Positions 1 to 7,596 of a DNA stretch of 64,000 nt are shown piece by piece. The translations under genes were made by a program, and so were the position numbers. Positions within the stretch are counted from its first letter, which is position 1; each line of letters starts with the position of its first letter. Source of the DNA: Fibrobacter sp. (GTDB lineage: Bacteria; Fibrobacterota; Fibrobacteria; Fibrobacterales; Fibrobacteraceae); the NCBI GenBank assembly GCA_017649565.1, contig JAGCGO010000019.1, forward strand, positions 78,488 through 142,487, written 5' to 3'. Below the pieces are notes generated by a model. It saw nothing but the letters and a program-made list of their open reading frames with translations. It was not told the origin of the DNA and did no database searches.

Positions 1-846
1 TTTCTCTCCTTTCCCATTATTAAATTTCAAGTTCTCGGTAAGTGGGAAAAGCTGCATATTCAAACGGCAAACTTTCTCCACGTCTTTGTCAGCAGAAACA
101 ATCGACACAATTCGTTTGCGGCACTCCGTGAGTTCTTCGACGACCTTTTCGTAGCTTGCGGCGGTCATTCCCATAAAGATGCCGCTAAAATGGCGTTCCG
201 AAATCGGCAACTTGTCAAAAGCCTCGAGCGCAAACTCGCCCATCTGGCGTAACAGCGAATGCACCGCCACCGAAACGGCCTTTAAGCGCCCCGTAGTCAG
301 CGAACGGTTCGTCTGATGGTAGGCGCCCTTTACATCCATCGTCAGGAAACCTGAATTCACAAGGAACTTGAGGCTGCTGCTGACATCGGCGGCCGAAATC
401 GGGAGACGGCAAACCTTCGCAATCTCGTGCGGTTTCGCCCCCGGCATTGCCACAGCCAATTCGCGGACAACGGAGTGCTTCCACGTCTCGTAAAAAGTGT
501 ACAGTTCGCTCCCGAGGATCTTCACATTGTGCGCCGAGCTCAGCGCCTCCATTTCCTCGAAGCACTTTTTCTTTTCACGATCCGTCTTCGCACTTTCGTA
601 GCGGACCATCAAAACAAAGTAGTCGTACTCAAAGCCCAACAACCCCATGGCAACAGCGGTTTTCTTCGCACCTTCTTCACGAAGGCGCGTCTTGCCATCA
701 CAAACAAGCTTCAAGTACGACCCCGACGCGAATCCGGCAATCTTTGCAAACTCGCGCCATGTAAACGCCGAAGTGCGTTTGCGCTCGCGGTAGTAGTCAA
801 GTACGTACTCGCGATAATCTTTATATTCAATAACCGATTTCATCAT
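1..846 (-). CDS. TIGR02147-family regulator-like protein (3' end cut by window edge)
   Basis: An open frame runs from an ATG at 846 (a second ATG follows at 843) to the window edge without a stop, giving 282 codons. The start MMKSVIEYKDYREYVLDYY matches the opening of the TIGR02147 family, a Fibrobacter-expanded group of about 270 aa, so only a few residues are probably missing. The N-terminal part (about residues 15-70) looks like a helix-turn-helix with a serine/lysine-rich recognition helix. The middle and C-terminal parts are the DUF4423-like body common in this family. Members are thought to be transcriptional regulators, but none is characterised well enough to name a target. It is transcribed away from the palindrome array at 1042-1358, which makes that array a candidate operator region (inference). 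Confidence 0.8.
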   Translation of the reverse strand, partial: MMKSVIEYKDYREYVLDYYRERKRTSAFTWREFAKIAGFASGSYLKLVCDGKTRLREEGAKKTAVAMGLLGFEYDYFVLMVRYESAKTDREKKKCFEEMEALSSAHNVKILGSELYTFYETWKHSVVRELAVAMPGAKPHEIAKVCRLPISAADVSSSLKFLVNSGFLTMDVKGAYHQTNRSLTTGRLKAVSVAVHSLLRQMGEFALEAFDKLPISERHFSGIFMGMTAASYEKVVEELTECRKRIVSIVSADKDVEKVCRLNMQLFPLTENLKFNNGKGEK

Positions 847-862
847 GACAGTAAATTAGGTT

Positions 863-891
863 ATTCTCATCCAAGGTGCAACGAAATTCAA
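863..891 (-). promoter_or_regulatory. Candidate sigma-70 promoter of the TIGR02147 gene
   Basis: On the minus strand TTGAAT (886-891) is followed after 17 bp by GAGAAT (863-868), leaving a leader of only about 10 nt. The -10 box is weak, so this is tentative. Confidence 0.35.
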
Positions 892-1041
892 AAAACAAAT
901 ATTGCGTTTTTAGCCAAATTTAGGCATTTTATAAAATGAAATAAAAAAATTTTAAATCTATAAAACAAGCGCCATAATTCCATAGAACAAGAAGGCGAAG
1001 GTTTGTAGGAAAAAGCGGCGTTTTTATAAATAAATGCTCAC

Positions 1042-1083
1042 GGGGCGTATAAAAACAGAGAAACGCTCCTATTTATACGCCCC
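1042..1083. repeat. 42-bp palindromic element, copy 1 of 4
   Basis: Perfect 12-bp inverted arms GGGGCGTATAAA and TTTATACGCCCC flank an 18-nt loop. The gap 847-1382 contains four such elements and no convincing gene. Confidence 0.85.
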
Positions 1084-1137
1084 AGCGGCCAAATTACACA
1101 CAAACTAACACATTCCTGGCGACACGGAAAAGGCCCC

Positions 1138-1179
1138 GACACGTATAAAACAGCAAACAACGCCCCGTTTATACGCCCC
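1138..1179. repeat. 42-bp palindromic element, copy 2 of 4 (degenerate left arm)
   Basis: The right arm TTTATACGCCCC is intact. The left arm is GACACGTATAAA, three mismatches from the consensus. Total length is again exactly 42 bp with an 18-nt loop. Confidence 0.7.
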
Positions 1180-1222
1180 TCAGCACAATCACAGCATCCC
1201 TCCAGTACCATTTCCCTATTGT

Positions 1223-1264
1223 GGGGCGTATAAATCTCTGTAAATTCGCTCATTTATACGCCCC
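1223..1264. repeat. 42-bp palindromic element, copy 3 of 4
   Basis: Both 12-bp arms are perfect and the loop is 18 nt. The loop sequence differs from copies 1 and 4, so the arms are the conserved part. Confidence 0.85.
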
Positions 1265-1316
1265 TTACACAAAATAGAGCGTAAAAAAGCAATATAATCT
1301 CCCAAAAATGAAAATA

Positions 1317-1358
1317 GGGGCGTATAAAAACAAGGAAAAGCTCCTATTTATACGCCCC
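1317..1358. repeat. 42-bp palindromic element, copy 4 of 4
   Basis: Both 12-bp arms are perfect. The loop ends in GCTCCTA like copy 1. It begins 24 bp beyond the stop codon of the 1157-aa gene, so it may also act as a 3' hairpin for that transcript, although no long U-tract follows. Confidence 0.85.
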
Positions 1359-1382
1359 GGCCGTTATTTGACGGATGTTTGG

Positions 1383-4300
1383 TTACTTCACAGACACGCG
1401 CTGGACCTGAGAACCGATGCGAACCAGGTAATTGCCCGCATTATCCATCGGGATAGTGAAATTCCTGCTATAGATATTCCCCTTGCGAAGGACGTGGCCC
1501 TGCATGTCAAACACAGTGTAGGAACGAGCCGATCCGGCAACGCCCACCACCAAGATGTCACGCCCGGAAGCGGTCACCGAGAACAACGGCGCTTGCGCCA
1601 TCGCCGGCAATGCATCCTTGCCCCTCTTGCTGCTGGAGCTGCTAGACTTGCCCGAGGAACTGCTGGACTTGCCAGAAGAACTCGACTTCGCGCTGCTTGA
1701 CGACATTGCGCTGCTGCTGGAAGACTTCGGCGCGACACTGCTGCTCGACATTACGCTGCTTGAAGACACCGGTTCGGACGAAGAGCTGGACAACACACTG
1801 CTGGAACTCGAATTCAACTTTGCACAAAGTGGATTCCCTTCCAATTGCAAGCGAGGAACAAATATCGTATCCTTCTCGGCAACGAAAGTCAAAACAGGAT
1901 TCGTATTCGTCGTATCGTCTCTCCAATAGCAGAAACAATAACCTGAATCAGGAATAAACTCGACCGTGTCCTTTTCTCCATACGTATAAGTATGATCATC
2001 CCTCAAGCCGATAAACTTTCCTCTCTCCTTACCAAAATAACCACCAGGCTCTAACCAAGGATCGGACGCAGAAATCCTATAGGTTTCCAATTCCCACTTG
2101 GCATAAAAATCCAGGTCACCAGAAGCATCCGCTGAAATTATCTTAACGGAATCGCCCTTATAATCGGCATTGTCGTACCACCCTCTAAAGACATAATGCG
2201 GTTGCGACACCACTTCACTCTTGAACGGCAACCACTTAGAATATCCCGGGATATAGTAATCGAAATACTTGGCCGTATCGCCTTCAAAGGTATGGAAGGT
2301 CACCGACTTCTTGGCAGCATCCGCATTCTTGATTTCGCCCGAAAGCACAGGATATTCATCGACGCCGACATTCTGGCCCCATATAGCACCTTCCCAGCCA
2401 TCATGGAGCATCACCGCGACCGCCCCATTTTTCAGCAATTCGGCAGACACAGGATTTCCAAGAGTATCAGCAGCCGTTTGAGAAGCCAACGATTCCAGAT
2501 AATAGGAGTTCGTAACATCTATATATATCGAGTTCCCTATTTGAGTCTTCCCTTTTACGATGGGCACCCATTCATCCGCAACGATTTTTCCCGCACTGTA
2601 ACTATTGCTGATATAAGCAGCATCACCATATCCAACCCAGCCGACGATTCCACCCACATCGACACCGTACTTGGAAGTATCTTGCAAAAGTCCGAGGTTG
2701 TAACAATTAGTAACATCCAACGAGCCACCGTCGCCGCCGACAATTCCGCCTATAGCCCCTGCGTAAGAAACCAAGGTGGAAGAGCTGTAGGAATTTTGGA
2801 TATGCGTCATCAAATAATTAGGCTTATTATCCAAGACATATCCGAGTATACCCCCTGCATACGCCAAAATTGAATAGAAATACGAGCCTACAATTCCGAC
2901 ATTCTTGATGACAACGGGGTCATCCCCCGTTCCATAGGTTGTTCCTACAAAACCTATTCCTTTTTCGTAACCAACTGATACCCTATCTTCTTCAAAATAC
3001 AATCCCGAAATCGTATGCATATTTCCATCGAAAGTTCCCGCGAAGCTGTCCAGCGGATTCCATTGCATAAAACCCGCAGTGAGGGCATCATTGAGCGAGC
3101 CATCAGCCTTCAGGACATCCTCGTTTACGACGATATCCTTCGTCAATTTTCCACAAGCCGTTTTTTCCTTGGTGTTTCCATCGGTTCCGTTCACGATAGA
3201 TGCAAAACCATAAAGTTCCGCGGCATCCGAAATGGCATAACATCCGTCAGCATCTTTTGCAGGAGTCTTAATCTTGAGCCACTTGGCATAAAAAGTCATA
3301 TCGCCCGTCGCCGTTGCAGAAATACTGTCGACAGCGGTTCCGCTCAGGTCTTCGTTTGTGTACCAACCGGCAAAAACATACCCCTTACGAGAAACTTTAG
3401 GCGGAAGTTTCGCACCGACCGTGTAAACATAGGAATCCATCTGATAGTACGGATGTACTGTCGCATCTTCCATTTCAAGCGTCACCTTGTATTTTCGTTG
3501 GAAAAGTCCCCAATATTTCACATCTTCAAGCTGCGTTTCGGGAACATAGGTCACCGGCGTTCCAGAAAGTTCTTCGTTGTCATACCACGCCATCAGTTTG
3601 TATCCGTCGCGTTTCACATTCGGCAACTTGTAGCGCAAGCCTTTCGGGATCCGTTTCGTCCAAGGCACAGTACTTCCCGTATCGAGACTAAGCGTTATCG
3701 AAGCAAAAGAGGGTTCACCCGTAATAGAGCCGCTAAAGTTCGGCAAAGCATCTGCACCCACATTCTGCCCCCAGACGGAGCCATCTACGCTAAAAACATC
3801 TTCGTAAATTTTACCATCGGCTTCGACTTCTATACCAGAAACAAAATCATGCATCGCCGTCGCGACAGATCCATTTGCAAAATTTTCCGAAGACACAGAC
3901 TGTCCAATAAGTTCTTCCGTTCCCGGAGCGAGGTAGAAAACATTTTCGACATACTCTTGATCATCATCTCTTAAATATCCAATCACCGACCTTACATTAG
4001 CACCGTCCTCTAACGCAGTGACTGATCCCGCATTGAATACATTGTAAAAGAACACGGTACCTTCTACGTCACCAGCAATTCCACCCACATTTTCCCTTGC
4101 TGTCACGTTACCCACATTATAGACATTGAATAAAGCTACATAAGAAGATTTAGCTATTCCAACTATTCCGCCTACATTATTTTCTCCACTCACAGAAGCC
4201 CCGTTGTAACTATTCGAGACTTCTAGACCATTCGTCTCATGAAGTCCAACAAAGCCTCCCACATTATAATCCCCAATAAAAACGCCCTCTACGCTACAAC

Positions 4301-4856
4301 CAGAAATCAGCGTAATCGAAGAAGTCTGATAGCCAACGATACCCCCTATCGTACGGGCCGACTTAAAGAAAGCATCCCTGATATGGAGGTCCTTTACCGA
4401 CGCCGTATCGTAGCGGTCCTCCATAAAGGAATTATAGGATTTTCCATAAAAGCTTCTAAAAAAGCCTACATACCTCGCATCATCACTGTGAGCGTCCTTG
4501 TTATAATACAAACCCGATATAGTATGGCCCTTGCCGTCGAATGTTCCAACGAAGTTCCGAATAGGTGTCCATACCGCAAAGTTCGCCGTATCCGATTCAT
4601 TAAGCGCACCGTTCTTGATGACATTCCGGTTTACAACGATATCGGCAGTGAGTTCGGCACAACCGTAAAAAGGGTCATCATGTTCAAATGACCAGTCATC
4701 CATGAAATCCGCAAAGCCATACAATTCCTCGACACTCGAGATCTGATAGCAATCACCCACTTGTTTAGGCATTTTCGGGGTGATTTCTTTTACCGCATGC
4801 GCAACTGTGGCAAGCATAGCAATAGTAGCAAGCAGGATAGCTTTTTTCGTGAACAT
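1383..4856 (-). CDS. Large secreted surface protein: GLUG motifs, InlB-type repeats, Ser-rich linker, sorting-like C-terminus
   Basis: 1157 aa. Residues 1-21 are a signal peptide ending in VAHA. Two similar halves each begin with a 'GCYAISDAAELYGFA'-like segment. Each half carries GLUG-type motifs (NVGGIVGIAKSS and VGGIVGWVGYG are examples) and InlB B-repeat-like units with a GYxFxGWYxN core, ending FYAKW (near residues 420, 490 and 900). A poly-Ser linker containing SSSSV and KSSSSGKSS follows (about 1020-1080), then a C-terminal domain with the core VFDMQGHVLRKG. GLUG and InlB repeats occur in adhesins; the C-terminal domain resembles T9SS cargo sorting domains. I infer an extracellular adhesin or matrix protein; no enzymatic domain is visible. 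An AAGGAG-like Shine-Dalgarno precedes the ATG. Confidence 0.85.
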   Translation of the reverse strand: MFTKKAILLATIAMLATVAHAVKEITPKMPKQVGDCYQISSVEELYGFADFMDDWSFEHDDPFYGCAELTADIVVNRNVIKNGALNESDTANFAVWTPIRNFVGTFDGKGHTISGLYYNKDAHSDDARYVGFFRSFYGKSYNSFMEDRYDTASVKDLHIRDAFFKSARTIGGIVGYQTSSITLISGCSVEGVFIGDYNVGGFVGLHETNGLEVSNSYNGASVSGENNVGGIVGIAKSSYVALFNVYNVGNVTARENVGGIAGDVEGTVFFYNVFNAGSVTALEDGANVRSVIGYLRDDDQEYVENVFYLAPGTEELIGQSVSSENFANGSVATAMHDFVSGIEVEADGKIYEDVFSVDGSVWGQNVGADALPNFSGSITGEPSFASITLSLDTGSTVPWTKRIPKGLRYKLPNVKRDGYKLMAWYDNEELSGTPVTYVPETQLEDVKYWGLFQRKYKVTLEMEDATVHPYYQMDSYVYTVGAKLPPKVSRKGYVFAGWYTNEDLSGTAVDSISATATGDMTFYAKWLKIKTPAKDADGCYAISDAAELYGFASIVNGTDGNTKEKTACGKLTKDIVVNEDVLKADGSLNDALTAGFMQWNPLDSFAGTFDGNMHTISGLYFEEDRVSVGYEKGIGFVGTTYGTGDDPVVIKNVGIVGSYFYSILAYAGGILGYVLDNKPNYLMTHIQNSYSSSTLVSYAGAIGGIVGGDGGSLDVTNCYNLGLLQDTSKYGVDVGGIVGWVGYGDAAYISNSYSAGKIVADEWVPIVKGKTQIGNSIYIDVTNSYYLESLASQTAADTLGNPVSAELLKNGAVAVMLHDGWEGAIWGQNVGVDEYPVLSGEIKNADAAKKSVTFHTFEGDTAKYFDYYIPGYSKWLPFKSEVVSQPHYVFRGWYDNADYKGDSVKIISADASGDLDFYAKWELETYRISASDPWLEPGGYFGKERGKFIGLRDDHTYTYGEKDTVEFIPDSGYCFCYWRDDTTNTNPVLTFVAEKDTIFVPRLQLEGNPLCAKLNSSSSSVLSSSSSEPVSSSSVMSSSSVAPKSSSSSAMSSSSAKSSSSGKSSSSSGKSSSSSSKRGKDALPAMAQAPLFSVTASGRDILVVGVAGSARSYTVFDMQGHVLRKGNIYSRNFTIPMDNAGNYLVRIGSQVQRVSVK

Positions 4857-4894
4857 AACTCTCTCCTTCGGATACGTCTATAGAAAATATAATT

Positions 4895-4921
4895 CAAAAA
4901 GCCCCCGACAGCGTCGGAGGC
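4895..4921 (-). terminator. Intrinsic terminator of the Na+-decarboxylase operon
   Basis: On the minus strand GCCTCCGAC-gct-GTCGGGGGC is followed by TTTTT. It lies downstream of the beta-subunit stop and just ahead of the 1157-aa gene. Confidence 0.75.
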
Positions 4922-4935
4922 ATTCTATAAAAGGA

Positions 4936-4963
4936 GATCCCCGGTCAAGCCGGGGATGACATC
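4936..4963. repeat. REP-like short palindrome, copy 1 of 3
   Basis: GAGATCCCCGG-tcaag-CCGGGGATGACA. The same outline, GAGATNCCCG with a loop and CGGGNATGACA, recurs at 32366-32394 (reverse orientation) and 58268-58293. Confidence 0.6.
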
Positions 4964-4983
4964 CTTTAATCGCAAAGACAATC

Positions 4984-6144
4984 TTACGCAAGTCTGGAAA
5001 TCATGTAACCAGCGCAGACTGCAGTACCGATAACGCCGGCCACGTTCGGGCCCATAGCGTGCATCAGCAAGAAGTTCTGCGGGTCATACTTGGCACCTTC
5101 CACCTGAGACACGCGAGCGGCCATCGGCACGGCGGACACGCCGGCAGAACCGATCAGCGGGTTCACGGGGTTCTTCGGAGAGCACCAGTTCATGATCTTC
5201 GCGAGGAAGAGGCCGGCAGCCGTCGAGAAACCGAAGGCGACCACGCCCATGGCGATGATCATGAGGGTCTGCGGCTTGAGGAAGATGTCGGCAGACATCG
5301 TGAGGCCCACGGACGTGCCGAGGAAAATGGTCACGATGTTCATGAGCTCGTTGGAAGAGGTCTTCACGAGACGTTCCACGACACCGGCTTCCTTGAAGAT
5401 GTTACCGAGCATGAGCATGATGATAAGGGCAGATGCGTCTGGCACCACGAGGATGCACACGATCATCACCATCACGGCGAACACGATACGTTCGGCCTTG
5501 CTTACCTTGCGGAGAGCCTTCATGCGGATCTTGCGTTCCTTGTCGTTGGTCATCAGGCGCATGATAGGCGGCTGGATGAGCGGCACAAGGGCCATGTAAG
5601 TGTAAGCAGCCACGGCGATGGGGCCGATGAGGTGCTTAGCAAGTTTGTTCGCAGTGAAGATGGAGGTCGGACCGTCGGCACCACCGATGATACCGATGGA
5701 GGCCGCTTCACCGAGAGTAAAGCCACCGAAAGCCACAGCGCAGAACATCGTAGCGAACACGCCGAACTGAGCGCCACCGCCGAGAAGCAGCGTACGCGGG
5801 TTAGCGATAAGCGGTCCGAAGTCCGTCATGGCACCCACGCCCAAGAAGATGATGGGCGGGAAGAGTTCCAGGTGGATACCCTGGCTGATGTAGTAATAGA
5901 GGCCGGCCGTCGGGGTAAACATACCTTCGATGCTCCAGCCGCCATCGTAGAATCCCGCGCTCGGGATGTTCACCGCCAGTGCGCCGAGGGAAATCGGCAA
6001 GAGCAGCAGCGGCTCGTACTTTTTGACAATCGCCAAGTACATCAAGACGAAACTCACGATCCACATGATCACCATGGGTCCGGTGACGTATGCGAATCCG
6101 GTATCGCTTGCGAACTCGACGACCGATTGCAAGAGTGAACTCAT
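4984..6144 (-). CDS. mmdB: Na+-transporting carboxylic acid decarboxylase, beta subunit (MmdB/OadB/GcdB family)
   Basis: 386 aa, normal for the family (about 375-430). It is a polytopic membrane protein with roughly ten hydrophobic segments and the diagnostic GIIGGADGPTSIF motif, whose Asp lies on the sodium path. The subunit decarboxylates carboxybiotin and uses the energy to export Na+. It follows the biotin-carrier gene by 13 bp with AGAGG upstream of its ATG, so the two are co-transcribed. Substrate (methylmalonyl-CoA, oxaloacetate or glutaconyl-CoA) cannot be read from this subunit. Methylmalonyl-CoA is favoured because a succinate CoA-transferase lies at 18.4-19.9 kb and Fibrobacter forms succinate. 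The gene symbol is therefore provisional. Confidence 0.9.
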   Translation of the reverse strand: MSSLLQSVVEFASDTGFAYVTGPMVIMWIVSFVLMYLAIVKKYEPLLLLPISLGALAVNIPSAGFYDGGWSIEGMFTPTAGLYYYISQGIHLELFPPIIFLGVGAMTDFGPLIANPRTLLLGGGAQFGVFATMFCAVAFGGFTLGEAASIGIIGGADGPTSIFTANKLAKHLIGPIAVAAYTYMALVPLIQPPIMRLMTNDKERKIRMKALRKVSKAERIVFAVMVMIVCILVVPDASALIIMLMLGNIFKEAGVVERLVKTSSNELMNIVTIFLGTSVGLTMSADIFLKPQTLMIIAMGVVAFGFSTAAGLFLAKIMNWCSPKNPVNPLIGSAGVSAVPMAARVSQVEGAKYDPQNFLLMHAMGPNVAGVIGTAVCAGYMISRLA

Positions 6145-6157
6145 TTATCTGTACCTC

Positions 6158-6517
6158 TTAGGCGATGGTCATCATGGTCTGACCGTCAACGACGGTGTCG
6201 GTTTCCTTGACGGAGATGGAGGTAACGGTGCCGGCGCACGGAGCGACCACCGGGTTTTCCATCTTGAGGGCTTCGATGATAGCCACTTCCTGGTTGGCTT
6301 CAACCTTGTCGCCAACCTTGACCTTCAGTTTGAACACGGAGCCAGCGAGCGGGCTCTTGACTTCGGTACCACCGGCAACGGCAGGAGCTGCGGCAGGAGC
6401 GGCAGCGGGGGCGGCGGCAACCGGAGCAGCAGGAGCTGCAGCAACGGCAGAATCAAGAACTTCCACTTCGACGTCGTAAGTCTTGCCTTCGAAACTGATA
6501 CGGACTGTTTTCTTCAT
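6158..6517 (-). CDS. mmdC: Biotin carboxyl carrier subunit of the Na+ decarboxylase
   Basis: 119 aa. The C-terminal half (about 52-119) is a biotinyl domain with the attachment motif EALKMENP, biotin lysine K85; most family members have AMKM, so Leu84 is a small variation. Residues 24-49 are an Ala/Pro-rich flexible linker typical of these swinging carriers. It shuttles carboxybiotin from the carboxyltransferase (alpha) subunit to the membrane beta subunit. The ATG follows AGGA at a good distance. It sits between the gamma/delta subunit (46-bp gap) and beta subunit (13-bp gap) in one operon. Confidence 0.9.
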   Translation of the reverse strand: MKKTVRISFEGKTYDVEVEVLDSAVAAAPAAPVAAAPAAAPAAAPAVAGGTEVKSPLAGSVFKLKVKVGDKVEANQEVAIIEALKMENPVVAPCAGTVTSISVKETDTVVDGQTMMTIA

Positions 6518-6563
6518 TTTGATTTTTCCTGGCTTTAAGCCTGTTAAGTTTTAAAAGTTTACC

Positions 6564-7412
6564 TTACTTGACAATCGTCCAAGCAGGGGAGTTAATGTTT
6601 CTGTAGGCGGTCACGCGGCAGGGCTGACCAATGGCCTGGGTCGCAGCGGCGGTCACCAGGGCGAGGAACTGATCGTTGCTCATGCCGGGGTGTTCTTCCA
6701 GGGCGGCGACGGCGGCAATGCCGAGGAAGGCCTGGAGCTGCTTGTTGGTGAAGCCCGGGTGCATGCTCTTCGCATTCGGGTCCCAGTCACAATGGGCAGG
6801 GGCAATCACTGCGGGAGCAGCGGGGGCAGCCGCAGGAGCAGCCTTGACCGCGGGGGCAGGAGCCTTGTCCTTGTTGAGGCCGAGCTTCGCCATGATGAAG
6901 TTCATGAGGTAACAGAGCACCGTGAGGCCCACGATGACGCACATCACCACGATAAGGCCGGTCGCCTGGAATTCAACCAGGGAGCCGATGCCGAACGTGT
7001 CAGAGTCGCCCTTGCAGCCCTGTTCGGTGGAATACTGGCCCTTGCAGTAGGTGGACCCAAGTTTCGCCTTCGCGATGGGGAGCACCTTGTGGCCAGCGGC
7101 GTTCTCGATGGAATCGCGAACATCGCGGGCAAGGACAGCCTGTTCGTATGTCTTGTAAAGGACCGAATGGTTACCGCTGTGGGTTTCCACAATCTTGTAA
7201 ACCATCGAATCATCCATGCCCGGCATGGAAAGCTGCGCCTGGACCTGGGCGGCATCGGAGGGGAGCATGAGTCCGAGCTGTTCGTCGAACTTGCCCTTCA
7301 CCTTTGCTTCAGGTTGCGGAGCAACGAGAGCCGGCTGCTGCACGTCCGCTTCCTGGACTGCGGCGGGAGCCACTTCCTGGGATTCGGGTGCATTGTTCTG
7401 TGTTTCGTTCAT
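6564..7412 (-). CDS. Na+ decarboxylase gamma/delta subunit, enlarged (OadG-like)
   Basis: 282 aa, much longer than a plain OadG (about 80-120 aa). After a hydrophilic N-terminal region (1-145) a single membrane span (about 150-180, GLIVVMCVIVGLTVLCYLM) matches the OadG anchor. An Ala/Pro-rich linker follows, and the C-terminus ends in a block containing RVTAYRNINSPAW, like the C-terminal tail of methylmalonyl-CoA decarboxylase delta subunits. That tail is thought to dock the carboxyltransferase. The N-terminal 145 residues have no family I recognise; they contain SMPGMDDSMVYKIVE and several Cys. It is the first gene of the visible operon. No alpha subunit is adjacent. Confidence 0.75.
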   Translation of the reverse strand: MNETQNNAPESQEVAPAAVQEADVQQPALVAPQPEAKVKGKFDEQLGLMLPSDAAQVQAQLSMPGMDDSMVYKIVETHSGNHSVLYKTYEQAVLARDVRDSIENAAGHKVLPIAKAKLGSTYCKGQYSTEQGCKGDSDTFGIGSLVEFQATGLIVVMCVIVGLTVLCYLMNFIMAKLGLNKDKAPAPAVKAAPAAAPAAPAVIAPAHCDWDPNAKSMHPGFTNKQLQAFLGIAAVAALEEHPGMSNDQFLALVTAAATQAIGQPCRVTAYRNINSPAWTIVK

Positions 7413-7482
7413 ATTGGATTCAATCCATTCTTATGGGTTTCTGTTTTGTAAAAATCAGCGCGGGGAAATATAGAATTTTAGC

Positions 7483-7535
7483 AGAAAGCAGGAGGCTGGA
7501 AGTAGGAATTGGAGGGCGGTTATCGGGAGTTAGAT
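7483..7535. repeat. Degenerate 7-bp-period tract
   Basis: Units in strict 7-bp register: agaaagc, aggaggc, tggaagt, aggaatt, ggagggc, ggttatc, gggagtt. One of seven such intergenic tracts in the window. Confidence 0.5.
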
Positions 7536-7542
7536 ACGCACA

Positions 7543-7568
7543 GAAAAGGCGCGCATTTCTTGCACGCC
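7543..7568 (-). terminator. Intrinsic terminator of the 487-aa phosphatase gene
   Basis: Minus strand GGCGTGCA-agaaa-TGCGCGCC followed by TTTTCTG, 29 bp beyond the stop codon at 7597. Confidence 0.7.
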
Positions 7569-7596
7569 CCAAATGTTAACATTCCTAAACAAAACC

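Noticed and set aside
1038..1253. 71-aa minus-strand frame between the palindromes
   Set aside because: Its ends are set by the 42-bp palindromes and its translation looks random; no ribosome site.
1042..1358. CRISPR array suspected from palindromes with similar spacing
   Set aside because: Only four copies, the intervals of 43-54 bp are unequal, the repeat is a 42-bp hairpin with variable loop, and no cas genes are present.
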